Shown: piece after piece, positions 13,113-22,038 of the stretch
How positions within the stretch are numbered: position 1 is the first letter of the stretch
How the letters are laid out: each line of letters starts with the position of its first letter
Assembly (NCBI RefSeq): GCF_014155765.1
Contig: NZ_SCKT01000008.1
Coordinates: 1 to 52,404, forward strand
DNA: 52,404 bases
Source: Pantoea dispersa
GTDB lineage: Bacteria > Pseudomonadota > Gammaproteobacteria > Enterobacterales > Enterobacteriaceae
Reading direction: 5' to 3'
Made by a program: the position numbers and the translations under genes
Notes under the pieces: model-generated
Database searches by the model: none
What the model was told of the DNA's origin: nothing
The model's input: the letters and a program-made list of their open reading frames with translations, nothing else

Positions 13113-13640
13113 TTATCGTTCATCTTTTACGGGAGGAGTGGTCGCAGGCGCGACGGAATCGGTGTGGCTGGTGGCTGGTGCAGGCTGCGGCGCCTGCGCC
13201 GGGGCGCTGGCCTGATGTGCCGCGCTGGCCGGCGTCACGACGCTGTGCGGCTCTGCGGGCTGCGGTGCGGCAGCGGGCTGTGGCGCGGCAGCGGGCGGCT
13301 GATGAATGGTGTTGGCTTCATCTTCCGCTTTCTCGATATCGATGCTTTGCTGCACCGAGCGCTTCATGGAGTCCGCGGTTTTACGCAGCTCTTCCATGGA
13401 TTGCTTCAGCTCCGGCGACAGCGTGCCGCGTCCTGCCTCTTCGACCTTTTTCAGGCTGTCCTGCAGCTCCTGCAGTTTCAGCTCCTGGGCCAGTTCGTTC
13501 TGCACATTAGCAGCCAGCGAGCGAATGGCCCGGATCCAGCCAACAACGGTTTTCACCGCAACCGGTAAGCGCTGCGGGCCCAGTACAATCAGCCCGATCA
13601 CGAACACCAATACCAGTTCACTAAAACCAATATCGAACAC
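13113..13640 (-). CDS. tatB: Sec-independent protein translocase subunit TatB
   Basis: 175-aa TatB, the partner of TatC in the substrate-receptor complex. It starts with GTG at 13640, as the E. coli gene does. The N-terminal membrane helix ([21 protein letters not shown], written here in part) is followed by the hinge GPQRLP and a long amphipathic helix to about residue 100. The C-terminal 65 residues are low complexity and rich in Ala, Pro and Gln (repeats of AAAPQPA), which is common in TatB tails and dispensable in E. coli. It lies 9 bp after tatA. Confidence 0.95.
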   Translation of the reverse strand: MFDIGFSELVLVFVIGLIVLGPQRLPVAVKTVVGWIRAIRSLAANVQNELAQELKLQELQDSLKKVEEAGRGTLSPELKQSMEELRKTADSMKRSVQQSIDIEKAEDEANTIHQPPAAAPQPAAAPQPAEPHSVVTPASAAHQASAPAQAPQPAPATSHTDSVAPATTPPVKDER

Positions 13641-13649
13641 AGTTTTACC

Positions 13650-13892
13650 TTACTTGTCCCGGGCGTCGTCTTTGCTCGCCGGGGTGTGCTGTTTGTCTGC
13701 CAGTTTGGCGTTGAAGTCAGCGTCCTGCTCTTTCGGTTGATCCTTTTTCTCGTCTTCATCGCTCATGGCTTTTTTGAAGCCGCGAATGGAAGAGCCTAAA
13801 TCCGAACCCAGGTTACGAAGCTTATTGGTACCGAACAGAAGTACAACAATGACGGCAATGATTAACAATTGCCAAATACTGATACCGCCCAT
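13650..13892 (-). CDS. tatA: Sec-independent protein translocase subunit TatA
   Basis: 80-aa pore-forming or membrane-weakening subunit of the Tat system. The short N-terminal membrane helix ([16 protein letters not shown]) leads to the [21 protein letters not shown] hinge and amphipathic helix with the conserved Phe and Gly. The tail is charged and ends DDARDK. First gene of tatABC, it is separated from ubiB upstream by 110 bp that contain an inverted repeat at 13943-13964. Confidence 0.95.
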   Translation of the reverse strand: MGGISIWQLLIIAVIVVLLFGTNKLRNLGSDLGSSIRGFKKAMSDEDEKKDQPKEQDADFNAKLADKQHTPASKDDARDK

Positions 13893-13942
13893 GAGATATG
13901 CCTCTAATATTCTGTGAAAAACGGTTAACTGTAACGCACAGA

Positions 13943-13964
13943 AAGTCCGTTTTTACCCGGACTT
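13943..13964 (-). terminator. Weak hairpin, possible terminator after ubiB
   Basis: AAGTCCG/CGGACTT forms a 7-bp stem with an 8-nt loop in the ubiB-tatA gap. On the minus strand it is followed only by TTTCTG, a poor T tract. It may be a weak terminator between the ubi genes and tatABC, or simply an mRNA 3' hairpin. Confidence 0.4.
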
Positions 13965-14002
13965 AAGCCTGCGACATTACGCGATTTGCACCAGGCAGAC
14001 AA

Positions 14003-15640
14003 TCAGTTTGTCTTGCGCCAGCCGATGAGCCAGGTGACGATGCCGGCGGCCATTAACAGCGCCGGGAAGAAGTCCCAGTCAGGCCGGCTCAACAGCACGG
14101 CGGTGCCACTTAATAACAGTGTAGCCCCGACGCCAAACAGATAACGTGCCTGATGATGACGGGTGCGCTGCGCGTTCAAATCGGTGACGAGTTTATCGAC
14201 ACTGTGCTGCAATAACTTGTGCTGGCGCATACTGTCGTAAAAAAGCTCCGGCAGCTCCGGCAGTTTCTCCGCCCAGAACGGCGCCTTCTCTTTCACCGCC
14301 CGCAGGATGGCCGGAATGCCAATCTGATCCTTAATCCAGTCCTCCAGGAACGGCTTGGCGGTTTTCCACAGATCGAGCTGCGGATAGAGCTGACGACCAA
14401 TGCCCTCGATGTACAGCAGGGTTTTCTGCAGCAGCACCAGCTGCGGCTGCACTTCCATATTGAAACGGCGCGCGGTGTTGAACAGATTGAGCAGCACGTG
14501 ACCAAAGGAGATTTCCGCCAGCGGCTTTTCGAAAATCGGCTCGCACACGGTGCGAATCGCGAACTCAAAATCTTCCACGTTGGTATCCGGCGGTACCCAG
14601 CCCGAGTCGACGTGCAGCTCGGCCACTTTGCGGTAGTCGCGGTTGAAGAAGGCGATGAAGTTTTCCGCCAGGTAGCGCTTGTCTTCTTTGTTCAGCGAGC
14701 CAACGATGCCGCAGTCAATGCCGATGTACTGCGGATCTTCCGGATGCTCGTAGCTGACGAAGATGTTGCCGGGATGCATATCGGCGTGGAAGAAGCTGTC
14801 GCGGAACACCTGGGTGAAGAACACCTGCACGCCGCGTTCGGCCAGCAGCTTCATGTTGACGCCGTGCTGCTCCAGCGTGGCAACATCGGAGATAGGAATG
14901 CCGTAAATGCGCTCCATCACCAGCATGGTTTCGCTGCAGTAGTCGGAGAACACTTCCGGCACGTACAGCATGCGGCTCTGGTCAAAGTTGCGGCGCAGCT
15001 GAATCGCATTGGCGGCTTCACGCAGCAGATTGAGTTCATCAATCAGCGTTTTTTCGTAGTCGCGCACCACTTCCATCGGACGCAGACGGCGACCGTCCGG
15101 CAGCAGACGTGGCACCCAGCGCGCCAGGCGGTAAATCAGCTTCATGTCAGCTTTGATCACCGGCAGGATATCCGGGCGAATCACTTTGATCACCACTTCG
15201 CGGCCGTTGGATTTCAGCGTCGCGGTATGCACCTGGGCGATCGAAGCCGATGCCAGCGGTTTGATATCGAAGTCGTCGAACCAGGTTTCCACCGGGCCGC
15301 CAATCGAACGCTCAATCTGCGCTTTGGCTTTCACGCCGTCGAACGGCGCCACACGGTCCTGCAGAATCGCCAGCTCATCGGCAATTTTCGGCGGGAACAG
15401 GTCGCGGCGCGTCGAGAGCATCTGACCGAACTTGATCCAAACCGGACCGAGCTGCTCCATGGCCAGACGCAGACGGATGCCCATCTCGGCTTCTTTGTGC
15501 CGGTTGGGGATCCAGAAAACACAGCGCCGCCACAGCCGCAGCGGCAGCGTAATGCGCATATGCGGAATCAGTTCATCCAGCCCGTAGGTCAGAAAAACTT
15601 TGATAATGAAGTATAAGCGCCGAATTTCTCCCAGCGTCAT
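14003..15640 (-). CDS. ubiB: Ubiquinone biosynthesis regulatory protein kinase-like UbiB
   Basis: 545-aa atypical ADCK/UbiB family protein (E. coli 546 aa) required for ubiquinone synthesis, probably as an ATPase acting on lipid precursors at the membrane. The family features are the KxGQ motif in [17 protein letters not shown], the alanine-rich loop [26 protein letters not shown] and [10 protein letters not shown]. Two C-terminal membrane helices lie from about residue 497 ([18 protein letters not shown] and [14 protein letters not shown]). Its ATG overlaps the ubiJ stop by 4 bp. Last gene of ubiE-ubiJ-ubiB. Confidence 0.96.
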   Translation of the reverse strand: MTLGEIRRLYFIIKVFLTYGLDELIPHMRITLPLRLWRRCVFWIPNRHKEAEMGIRLRLAMEQLGPVWIKFGQMLSTRRDLFPPKIADELAILQDRVAPFDGVKAKAQIERSIGGPVETWFDDFDIKPLASASIAQVHTATLKSNGREVVIKVIRPDILPVIKADMKLIYRLARWVPRLLPDGRRLRPMEVVRDYEKTLIDELNLLREAANAIQLRRNFDQSRMLYVPEVFSDYCSETMLVMERIYGIPISDVATLEQHGVNMKLLAERGVQVFFTQVFRDSFFHADMHPGNIFVSYEHPEDPQYIGIDCGIVGSLNKEDKRYLAENFIAFFNRDYRKVAELHVDSGWVPPDTNVEDFEFAIRTVCEPIFEKPLAEISFGHVLLNLFNTARRFNMEVQPQLVLLQKTLLYIEGIGRQLYPQLDLWKTAKPFLEDWIKDQIGIPAILRAVKEKAPFWAEKLPELPELFYDSMRQHKLLQHSVDKLVTDLNAQRTRHHQARYLFGVGATLLLSGTAVLLSRPDWDFFPALLMAAGIVTWLIGWRKTN

Positions 15641-16242
15641 TTCGCCTCCAGCTGTGCCAAACGCGCCTCAAACGCATTAAGCGCACGTTCCATCGCTTCT
15701 ACCTCCTCACAAAACCACGCCTGCTCCAGCGCCCCAGGTGCCACGCGCCACTCTTCGGTCAGCACCTGCCCCAGATAATCCTGACGGCGGGTGACCTGCT
15801 GCCTGAGCTGGGCCAGCGCACGCTGAGCGGCCTGGCTGATGCCCTGTGCCGCGATGTCGCCCACCCACGGCGCGAGATATTCGGCCGGGTCGAGTTCAGC
15901 CAGATCCATCAGCGCGGAGAATTGCTGTACCACCTGCAGATCGCCTTCCACGTCCAGCTCACCGCTGCGAATCAGGCTGGTCAGCTGCTGACGATCGCGC
16001 AGCTTAGGCAGCGTGCTGAAACGCAGGCTGACGCTGCAGTCGCTGCGGTCCTGCCAGTCACTCAGCACATCCAGCTGGTTTTCACTGAACACCAGCACCA
16101 GCGGAAAATCCAGCTCCTGCAGGCGCAGCAGCAGGACTTTGCCGGCCAGACGCTGGCGTGCGGTTTTCAGGCTGCGATCGCGGTACAACACACGGTTCAG
16201 GGCGGTCTCAAGACCGCCGGTGATGAGAGGGGTAAAAGTCAT
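15637..16242 (-). CDS. ubiJ: Ubiquinone biosynthesis accessory factor UbiJ
   Basis: 201-aa SCP2-domain protein, same length as E. coli UbiJ (formerly YigP). It binds lipid and scaffolds the soluble Ubi metabolon with UbiK. The N-terminal half is the SCP2-like domain ([38 protein letters not shown]). The C-terminal part from about residue 165 is a predicted coiled coil rich in Glu and Leu ([21 protein letters not shown]). It lies 6 bp after ubiE and overlaps ubiB by 4 bp. In E. coli a small RNA, EsrE, overlaps the 3' part; I cannot tell whether it exists here. Confidence 0.93.
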   Translation of the reverse strand: MTFTPLITGGLETALNRVLYRDRSLKTARQRLAGKVLLLRLQELDFPLVLVFSENQLDVLSDWQDRSDCSVSLRFSTLPKLRDRQQLTSLIRSGELDVEGDLQVVQQFSALMDLAELDPAEYLAPWVGDIAAQGISQAAQRALAQLRQQVTRRQDYLGQVLTEEWRVAPGALEQAWFCEEVEAMERALNAFEARLAQLEAK

Positions 16243-16248
16243 GATTAA

Positions 16249-17007
16249 TCAGAACTTAAAGCCACGATGCAGCGCCACAATGCCGCCGGTCATGTTGTAG
16301 TAGCTGGTATTTTCAAAGCCAGCGTCGTTCATCATCGCCTTCAGGGTTTCCTGATCCGGATGCATACGAATCGACTCCGCCAGATAGCGATAGCTCTCCG
16401 CGTCTTTTGCCACCAGCTGGCCGATGCGCGGCAGAATGTGGAAAGAGTAAGTGTCGTAGGCTTTGCTCAGCGGATCGAAAACCGGTTTAGAGAACTCCAG
16501 CACCAGCAGACGGCCGCCCGGCTTGAGCACGCGGAACATCGACGCCAGCGCCTTCTCTTTTTCGGTCACGTTACGCAGGCCGAAGGAGATGGTGATGCAG
16601 TCGAAATAGTTATCCGGGAACGGCAGCGCTTCTGCGTTAGCCTGCACGTAGCTGACGTTGCCGGTTACGCCGAGGTTGCGCAGCTTTTCGCGTCCCATCT
16701 TCAGCATTGAGCTGTTGATGTCCGCCAGCACCACCTGACCGGTTTCACCGACCAGGCGCGAGAATTTTGCCGTCAGATCGCCGGTACCGCCGGCCAGATC
16801 CAGGACGCGCTGACCGCGGCGCACGCCGCTGCTGTCGATGGTAAAACGCTTCCAGACGCGATGGATGCCGAACGACATCAGATCGTTCATCAGGTCATAT
16901 TTCGCCGCGACGGAGTGAAACACGTCCGCGACTTTATCGGCCTTTTCACTTTTGGCGACGGTCTGAAAGCCAAAATGGGTAGTTTCCTGCTGTGATTCAT
17001 CTGCCAT
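16249..17007 (-). CDS. ubiE: Bifunctional demethylmenaquinone / 2-methoxy-6-polyprenyl-1,4-benzoquinol methyltransferase
   Basis: 252-aa SAM-dependent C-methyltransferase used in both ubiquinone and menaquinone synthesis (E. coli 251 aa). The SAM-binding motif [15 protein letters not shown] is near residue 65, then [32 protein letters not shown] and [10 protein letters not shown]. It ends in the family tail [13 protein letters not shown] chose the ATG at 17007 ([14 protein letters not shown]) by family alignment; an upstream in-frame start at 17070 adds 21 unrelated residues. First gene of the ubiE-ubiJ-ubiB group, 76 bp after rmuC. Confidence 0.96.
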   Translation of the reverse strand: MADESQQETTHFGFQTVAKSEKADKVADVFHSVAAKYDLMNDLMSFGIHRVWKRFTIDSSGVRRGQRVLDLAGGTGDLTAKFSRLVGETGQVVLADINSSMLKMGREKLRNLGVTGNVSYVQANAEALPFPDNYFDCITISFGLRNVTEKEKALASMFRVLKPGGRLLVLEFSKPVFDPLSKAYDTYSFHILPRIGQLVAKDAESYRYLAESIRMHPDQETLKAMMNDAGFENTSYYNMTGGIVALHRGFKF

Positions 17008-17082
17008 CGGTTTTACCTGTTCCACAAACAATACTTCCCGAAGTGTATCAGAGTCGGGCGATCCGAGCACGCCACCGGCGTG

Positions 17083-18594
17083 TTATTCGTTGATGCGGCG
17101 CAGGGAGGCGGCGGAAGAATCTGCCGCATTTTCAGCGGGCTCGCTGTCATCGGCCCATGCATCATCCGCCGTGTCGGGCTGCGCCTGCTCCGCCAGCTGC
17201 GGGTTAATCGGCCGTTTGATCTCCACGCCAAGCGCACGAAACGACTCGCTCTGGGCGATCAGGTTGCCGCGCCCCTGCGCCAGCTTTTTCATCGCCAGCT
17301 GATAACTCTGCTGCGCTTTGTCGAGGCTATGCCCGATGCCGCTCATGTCATCGACAAACAGCCGCATCTTGTCGTACAAGCGCGCAGCGCGGTCGGCGAT
17401 GCGCTGGGCATTACGGCTCTGATGCTCATAGCGCCACAGATTATTAATGGTGCGCAGCGCCACCAGCAGCGTGGTCGGGCTGACCAGCATAATGTTTTGC
17501 TGCAGCGCTTCGCTGATCAGCTCCGGCTGACGGTCGATCGCCAGCAGAAACGCCGGTTCGACCGGAATAAACATCAGCACATAATCCAGCGAGCGTAAAC
17601 CGGGCAATTGTTGATAATCTTTACGCCCCAGCAGCCGGATATGGCCGCGCACCGCGTTGATGTGCTCCTGAATCGCCTGTTCGCGCGTCAGCTCATCGTC
17701 GGCGTTGAAGTAGCGCTCATAGGCAATCAGCGTCATTTTGGCGTCAATTACCACATCTTTACCCTGCGGCAGACGCACAATCACATCCGGTTGCATACGG
17801 CCCTGCTGCTCCAGCTGCACGCTGACCTGAGTCTGGTACTCGTAGCCTTCGCGCAGGCCCGACGCCTCCAGCACCCGGCTGAGCACCACTTCGCCCCAGT
17901 TGCCCTGAATTTTATTGTCGCCCTTGAGCGCTTTGGTGAGGTTAATCGCTTCCTGCGCCATCTGTGCGTTGAGCTGCTGCAGCTGACGAATTTCGTGTGC
18001 CAGCGTATGACGTTCACGCGCTTCCTGGCCGAAGCTGTCGTTGACCTGGCGACGAAAGCCGTCCAGCTGCTCGCGCAGCGGGCCGATCAGGCTGTTGAGG
18101 CTCTGCCGGTTCTGCTCGTCGACGCGTTTTCCGCTGTTTTCGAAGATTCGGTTGGCGAGGTTTTCAAACTGCGCACTCAGGCGCTGTTCGCTGTTGGTCA
18201 GCAGACGCTGCTTCTCCTCAGCGGCGAAACGCGTCTCTTCTAATCGAATGGTGACTTCGCGCAGTTCGGCTTCCTGCGCGCTGTTAACTTCCAGCTGATT
18301 ACGCAGCTCGCGGCTGAGCTGTTCACTCTCGGCCCGCCAGTAATCCAGCTGCTGCAGGCGCTCCTGCGCGCCGCTTAGCGTGCCGTGTAGCTGGCGCAGC
18401 TCCTGTTCGCGCTGCTGCAGTTGCTGTTGCAGCTGCTCCAGCTGCTGCTGCTGACGCTGCTGCGCCTGTTCCAGCAGGCGGCGTTCGGTGGTGAAGCTGG
18501 CGTGCTGATGGCCGGCGCGCAGCTGGGCAATAATCCAGCCAATGCCCAAACCGGCCAGCGCCAGCGCGCCGCTGATGATAAGTTGCTGATCCAT
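17083..18594 (-). CDS. rmuC: DNA recombination protein RmuC
   Basis: 503-aa predicted nuclease-fold protein that limits inversion between short inverted repeats and affects recombination. One N-terminal membrane helix (IISGALALAGLGIGWIIA) is followed by a long coiled coil to about residue 200, unusually rich in Gln (RQQQQLEQLQQQLQQREQEL). The conserved RmuC domain has ALKGDNKIQGNWGEVVL, QPDVIVRLPQGKDVVIDAKM and DYVLMFIPVEPAFLLA, and the Asp/Lys pair resembles a restriction-nuclease core. The ATG at 18594 is preceded by a G-rich ribosome site and fits the family; the longer start at 18663 is rejected. Confidence 0.94.
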   Translation of the reverse strand: MDQQLIISGALALAGLGIGWIIAQLRAGHQHASFTTERRLLEQAQQRQQQQLEQLQQQLQQREQELRQLHGTLSGAQERLQQLDYWRAESEQLSRELRNQLEVNSAQEAELREVTIRLEETRFAAEEKQRLLTNSEQRLSAQFENLANRIFENSGKRVDEQNRQSLNSLIGPLREQLDGFRRQVNDSFGQEARERHTLAHEIRQLQQLNAQMAQEAINLTKALKGDNKIQGNWGEVVLSRVLEASGLREGYEYQTQVSVQLEQQGRMQPDVIVRLPQGKDVVIDAKMTLIAYERYFNADDELTREQAIQEHINAVRGHIRLLGRKDYQQLPGLRSLDYVLMFIPVEPAFLLAIDRQPELISEALQQNIMLVSPTTLLVALRTINNLWRYEHQSRNAQRIADRAARLYDKMRLFVDDMSGIGHSLDKAQQSYQLAMKKLAQGRGNLIAQSESFRALGVEIKRPINPQLAEQAQPDTADDAWADDSEPAENAADSSAASLRRINE

Positions 18595-18711
18595 AATCCC
18601 CCCGCGGATCGTCTCGCTGAGGAGAAGGTAGAGCGCCACTGTATGAATGTCCAGAACATTCATGGCAACCCGCGGATTTTATCGCGGGCGCGATGGGCAC
18701 CGTCCGGGCAA

Positions 18712-19983
18712 CTACAGGGCGCGCACGGTCAGATCGCCGGCTTTCCAGGCGTCAATCAGGAAAAACGGCATCGGCAGCACCCATTCGCTGTCGCTTTTCA
18801 CCTTCGCCGGATAGCACCAGCTGTTGCCGCCGTAGGTCAGCTCCACCTGCTGCTGGCCATTTTCGGCGTTGGCCACTTTGCCGGCCATGCTGGCGAAACC
18901 GGCGTTGCTGCCGACGTGGAAGCTGTCGGTCTGCCAGCGAATCGGCGCATGCGCCGGCCACGGCTGCGCGTGGTGGAAGTGAAAGATATCGTCGTGATTG
19001 AGGATGCTGTCGCGCACCGTTGGCCACAGCGCTACCTTGAGGAAGTACTGGTCGGTAAAGCGCTCGCTGCCGTCATACTGCGCGATAAAGTCGCGCATTT
19101 GCTGCTCCACGTTGTGAAACACGCCGTGACAGCCGCCCCACATGCCGGCCAGTAACAGCTCGGTGTGAGAATAATAATCGCGCATGTGGTGGAACCAGAA
19201 TGGCGAAGCCAGCCAGGCGTCGACGGCCGCGACTTCGCGCTCTGACAGCAGCGAATCCGCATCCCGCACGATGTAGCGTTTTACGCTGACATCGTCCATC
19301 ACCAGAAAACGCCACAGCGTAGGGAAAATGGTTTTCTCCTGCGACATATCCACCAGCTGGGTGTTTGGCTGGGTCAGGCGCTGCCACACGTGCTGCGGCA
19401 CGCTATCGTCGAGATAGATGCGGCACATCCAGTCCGGATAGAGCTCGCGCGCCACCTCAACGTTTTTAATCAGGGTTTCGCAGTAGCGCGGCTGACCGCC
19501 GTACAGGCTGAAGGAGATGATATTTTCTGCCGGATTGCTGCGGTTAATCGGCGCAGGCGCCGGTGCGGGAAAAGTCGCTTTCGCGCCCTGACTGAAACGC
19601 ACGTCGGATTGGGTGAGCGATTCCAGGCCATAACGCGCCACTTCATCTTTCTTATCCAGCCAGCCACACACTTCCGTCAGGCCATCCAGCCAGGTTTCCG
19701 ACGCCTGCGCGCGCTGCGCCGCCGGTGCCTGATAGATTTTCTGGTAAATCTTGTAGGATTTTTTATGTTCGCCGACGCGCATCAGCGTCAGCGCGTAGTC
19801 GCTGAGCACCTGCATCTGGTTAGGCATGACGCGCAGCACTTCTTCGCAGCACTGGCGCGCCAGAGGATAATCTGACGCGGCCATTGCCTGACGAAAGCGC
19901 GCGGCGGCACTCTCAACGCGGGCCTGCATTGCAGCAGGGCGGCTGGTAAAACCCGGACGTGGGACAGAGATCGTTTTGCGCAT
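18712..19983 (-). CDS. Unrecognised TPR-like plus glycosyltransferase-like protein
   Basis: I do not recognise a named orthologue. The protein has 423 aa from the ATG at 19983 (MRKTISVPRPGF), or 435 aa from 20019; the choice is uncertain. Residues about 20-130 are helical and TPR-like (YPLARQCCEEVLRVMPNQ, then ALTLMRVGEHKKSYKIYQKI). A PAPAPAP linker is near 139-145. The C-terminal 265 residues look like a nucleotide-sugar glycosyltransferase-like domain: IISFSLYGGQPRYCETLIKN, YPDWMCRIYLDDSVP, and IVRDADS near 237-244, which resembles a DxD metal motif. There is no signal peptide or membrane helix, so it is probably cytoplasmic. It lies between rmuC and udp, where E. coli has no gene. A role in surface polysaccharide or protein glycosylation is a guess. 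Confidence 0.8.
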   Translation of the reverse strand: MRKTISVPRPGFTSRPAAMQARVESAAARFRQAMAASDYPLARQCCEEVLRVMPNQMQVLSDYALTLMRVGEHKKSYKIYQKIYQAPAAQRAQASETWLDGLTEVCGWLDKKDEVARYGLESLTQSDVRFSQGAKATFPAPAPAPINRSNPAENIISFSLYGGQPRYCETLIKNVEVARELYPDWMCRIYLDDSVPQHVWQRLTQPNTQLVDMSQEKTIFPTLWRFLVMDDVSVKRYIVRDADSLLSEREVAAVDAWLASPFWFHHMRDYYSHTELLLAGMWGGCHGVFHNVEQQMRDFIAQYDGSERFTDQYFLKVALWPTVRDSILNHDDIFHFHHAQPWPAHAPIRWQTDSFHVGSNAGFASMAGKVANAENGQQQVELTYGGNSWCYPAKVKSDSEWVLPMPFFLIDAWKAGDLTVRAL

Positions 19984-20083
19984 AGGAAATTTCTCAGAAT
20001 CGGCTGAAATTGCGCGCATTCTAATCAGGCAATTGCTGAGCTCCCTATAAGCCTGGTCTCGAAATCATTCCCTGACTGGCGCG

Positions 20084-20845
20084 CTAAAGTAAACGACGCG
20101 CGGCATCCACCACAATTTTCACCGCATCGCTTTCTGTCTGCTTCATAGTGGCCGCATCCGGGATCTCTTTTTGCGTGCGATTCACGATGACGCCAGCCAC
20201 CATGCCGGCACGCAGTCCCTGACTGGCGCACATGGTTAACAGTGTAGCGGATTCCATCTCATAGTTAAGCACGCCCATTTGCTGCCACTCTTTCATCGAG
20301 CCCTGGAAGCGGCTCACCACGCGTCCGGAGAAGGTGTCGTAGCGCTCCTGGCCAGGATAGAAGGTGTCTGACGAGGCGGTGACACCAATATGCGTGGTCG
20401 CACCGCAGGCTTCTGCCGCGGCCACCAGCGCGGTGGTACAGGCGAAGTCAGCCACCGCCGGGAATTCCATCGGCGCAAAGTGCAGGCTGGCACCGTCCAG
20501 ACGGACCGAGGCGGTGGTCACCAGCACATCACCCACGTTGATGTGTGGCTGAATCGCGCCGGTGGTACCCACACGCAGGAAGGTACGTACGCCCAGCTGC
20601 GCCAGCTCTTCAACGGCGATAGAGGTGGACGGACCGCCAATACCGGTGGAACAGACAACCACCGGTTTGCCGTCGATCTCCGCCAGCCAGGTGGTGAATT
20701 CACGGTGCGACGCGAGGTGCTGTGGATTCTCCATCAGCGCCGCGATTTTCTTCACGCGCTCCGGATCGCCAGGAACAATCGCCAGCGTGGCTCCTTTCAA
20801 ATCGGCTTTGGTGATGCCAAGGTGGAAAACGTCAGACTGGGCCAT
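20084..20845 (-). CDS. udp: Uridine phosphorylase
   Basis: 253-aa enzyme that splits uridine with phosphate to uracil and ribose-1-phosphate for pyrimidine salvage; same length as E. coli Udp. Key segments are the phosphate-binding [10 protein letters not shown] and [13 protein letters not shown], the uracil pocket [12 protein letters not shown], and the ribose-binding [18 protein letters not shown]. The ATG at 20845 ([13 protein letters not shown]) has AGGAG upstream; the longer start is not supported. Two CRP sites upstream indicate CRP/CytR control. Confidence 0.97.
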   Translation of the reverse strand: MAQSDVFHLGITKADLKGATLAIVPGDPERVKKIAALMENPQHLASHREFTTWLAEIDGKPVVVCSTGIGGPSTSIAVEELAQLGVRTFLRVGTTGAIQPHINVGDVLVTTASVRLDGASLHFAPMEFPAVADFACTTALVAAAEACGATTHIGVTASSDTFYPGQERYDTFSGRVVSRFQGSMKEWQQMGVLNYEMESATLLTMCASQGLRAGMVAGVIVNRTQKEIPDAATMKQTESDAVKIVVDAARRLL

Positions 20846-20882
20846 ATCAGACTCCTGGAAGATAAGGGGGAATAAGCGCGCC

Positions 20883-20977
20883 ACTTTACGTCAGCGGCCC
20901 GGATAAATATGTGACTGAATTCACTATCAATAATGAAAGTTACTTTGAACTAAAAATATTGTGTGACTCTAATCACA
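20883..20977 (-). promoter_or_regulatory. udp promoter with two CRP sites (CytR-type architecture)
   Basis: CRP site 2 is TGTGACTCTAATCACA (20962-20977), a perfect TGTGA-N6-TCACA. CRP site 1 is TGTGACTGAATTCACT (20910-20925), one mismatch. Their centres are 52 bp apart, the same spacing as the -41.5 and -93.5 sites of the E. coli udp promoter, where CytR binds between them. With site 1 at -41.5 the start falls near 20876, and TAAAGT (20888-20883) sits at -10. The 5' UTR would be about 30 nt. Confidence 0.88.
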
Positions 20978-21146
20978 TATTAGCGGTCTGCTGCGCTGAA
21001 TTGCTACAAGCGGTGCTGTGTAACCGTAAAAGGCAGTGTTAATAGAGAAGCAGACCAGGTTAACCATCCCCCGTACCCTACGCCAGCCTTGCCGTAAGGC
21101 CAGGCTATAGTTACGTGATTGCGCACTTGCTAGCACGGAGAGAACC

Positions 21147-21986
21147 ATGAAAACCGAAGACAATATGGCACAAAAATCCGCCACCGACGGCTTTGCGCCA
21201 GCGGTGCAGCCCACCGCAGCCAGCACTATCATTACCGCCAGCGATGCCATTCACGCGGGCGAGACGTCCGTGCCGAGCCAGGGTGAGAACCTGCCGGCTT
21301 ATTATGCTCGTCCGCAACAGTTTAGCGGCACGCTGCCGGTCGTGCTGGTGGTGCAGGAAATTTTCGGCGTGCACGAGCACATCCGCGATCTGTGCCGCCG
21401 TCTGGCACTGGAAGGCTATCTCGCCGTGGCGCCGGAGCTCTATTTCCGCGAAGGCGATCCCAACGATTACAACGATATCCCTACCCTGTTCAAAGAGCTG
21501 GTGAGCAAAGTGCCGGATTCGCAGGTGCTGTCGGATCTCGACCACGTGGCCAACTGGGCGGCGCGCCACGGCGGCGATATCCGTCGTCTGGCGATCACCG
21601 GTTTCTGCTGGGGCGGTCGCATCAGCTGGCTGTTTGCCGCCCATAATCCGCAGGTGCGCGCCGCCGCCGCCTGGTACGGTCGCCTGGAGGGCGAGAAAAC
21701 GCTGAAGCAGCAGAAACATCCTATTGATATTGCAGTGGATTTGAATGCACCGGTGCTGGGCCTGTACGGCGGCCAGGATGAAAGCATTACACTGGAGAGT
21801 ATCGATAAGATGCGCCAGGCCCTGCACGCGGCCAATGCCAAAGCCGAGATTGTGGTGTATCCGGAAGCTGGTCACGCCTTCAACGCCGACTATCGTCCGA
21901 GCTACCACGCCGATTCCGCACAGGATGGCTGGCAGCGCATGCTGGCGTGGTTTAAGCAGTATGGCGTCGCGCCGAACGCGGAATAA
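21147..21986 (+). CDS. ysgA: Dienelactone hydrolase family protein (YsgA-like)
   Basis: 279-aa alpha/beta-hydrolase of the dienelactone hydrolase family, orthologous to E. coli YsgA, with no confirmed physiological substrate. The catalytic triad is visible: Cys in ITGFCWGGRISWL, Asp in LGLYGGQDESI and His in PEAGHAFNADYRPSY. VVQEIFGVHEHIRDLCRRLA is another family signature. I chose the ATG at 21147 because GGAGAG lies 6 nt upstream; a second in-frame ATG at 21165 lacks a ribosome site. Located between udp (divergent) and metE (convergent), as in E. coli. Confidence 0.93.
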   Translation: MKTEDNMAQKSATDGFAPAVQPTAASTIITASDAIHAGETSVPSQGENLPAYYARPQQFSGTLPVVLVVQEIFGVHEHIRDLCRRLALEGYLAVAPELYFREGDPNDYNDIPTLFKELVSKVPDSQVLSDLDHVANWAARHGGDIRRLAITGFCWGGRISWLFAAHNPQVRAAAAWYGRLEGEKTLKQQKHPIDIAVDLNAPVLGLYGGQDESITLESIDKMRQALHAANAKAEIVVYPEAGHAFNADYRPSYHADSAQDGWQRMLAWFKQYGVAPNAE

Positions 21987-22008
21987 AAAAGGGGCGCCAG
22001 GGCGCCCC
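21985..22008 (-). terminator. Rho-independent terminator of metE
   Basis: GGGGCGCC/GGCGCCCC is an 8-bp perfect stem with a 2-nt loop (21991-22008). On the minus strand it is followed by six T (21990-21985). It lies 30 bp after the metE stop and just past the ysgA stop. On the plus strand it could also stop ysgA weakly, but there the stem is followed by AACTC. Confidence 0.9.
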
Positions 22009-22038
22009 AACTCAACAACACAACGTATTATCCTGCTA

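Noticed and set aside
14219-15616. 465-codon open frame on the plus strand
   Set aside because: It lies wholly antisense to ubiB, is rich in His, Gln and Val as expected of a reversed GC-rich gene, and has no family resemblance.
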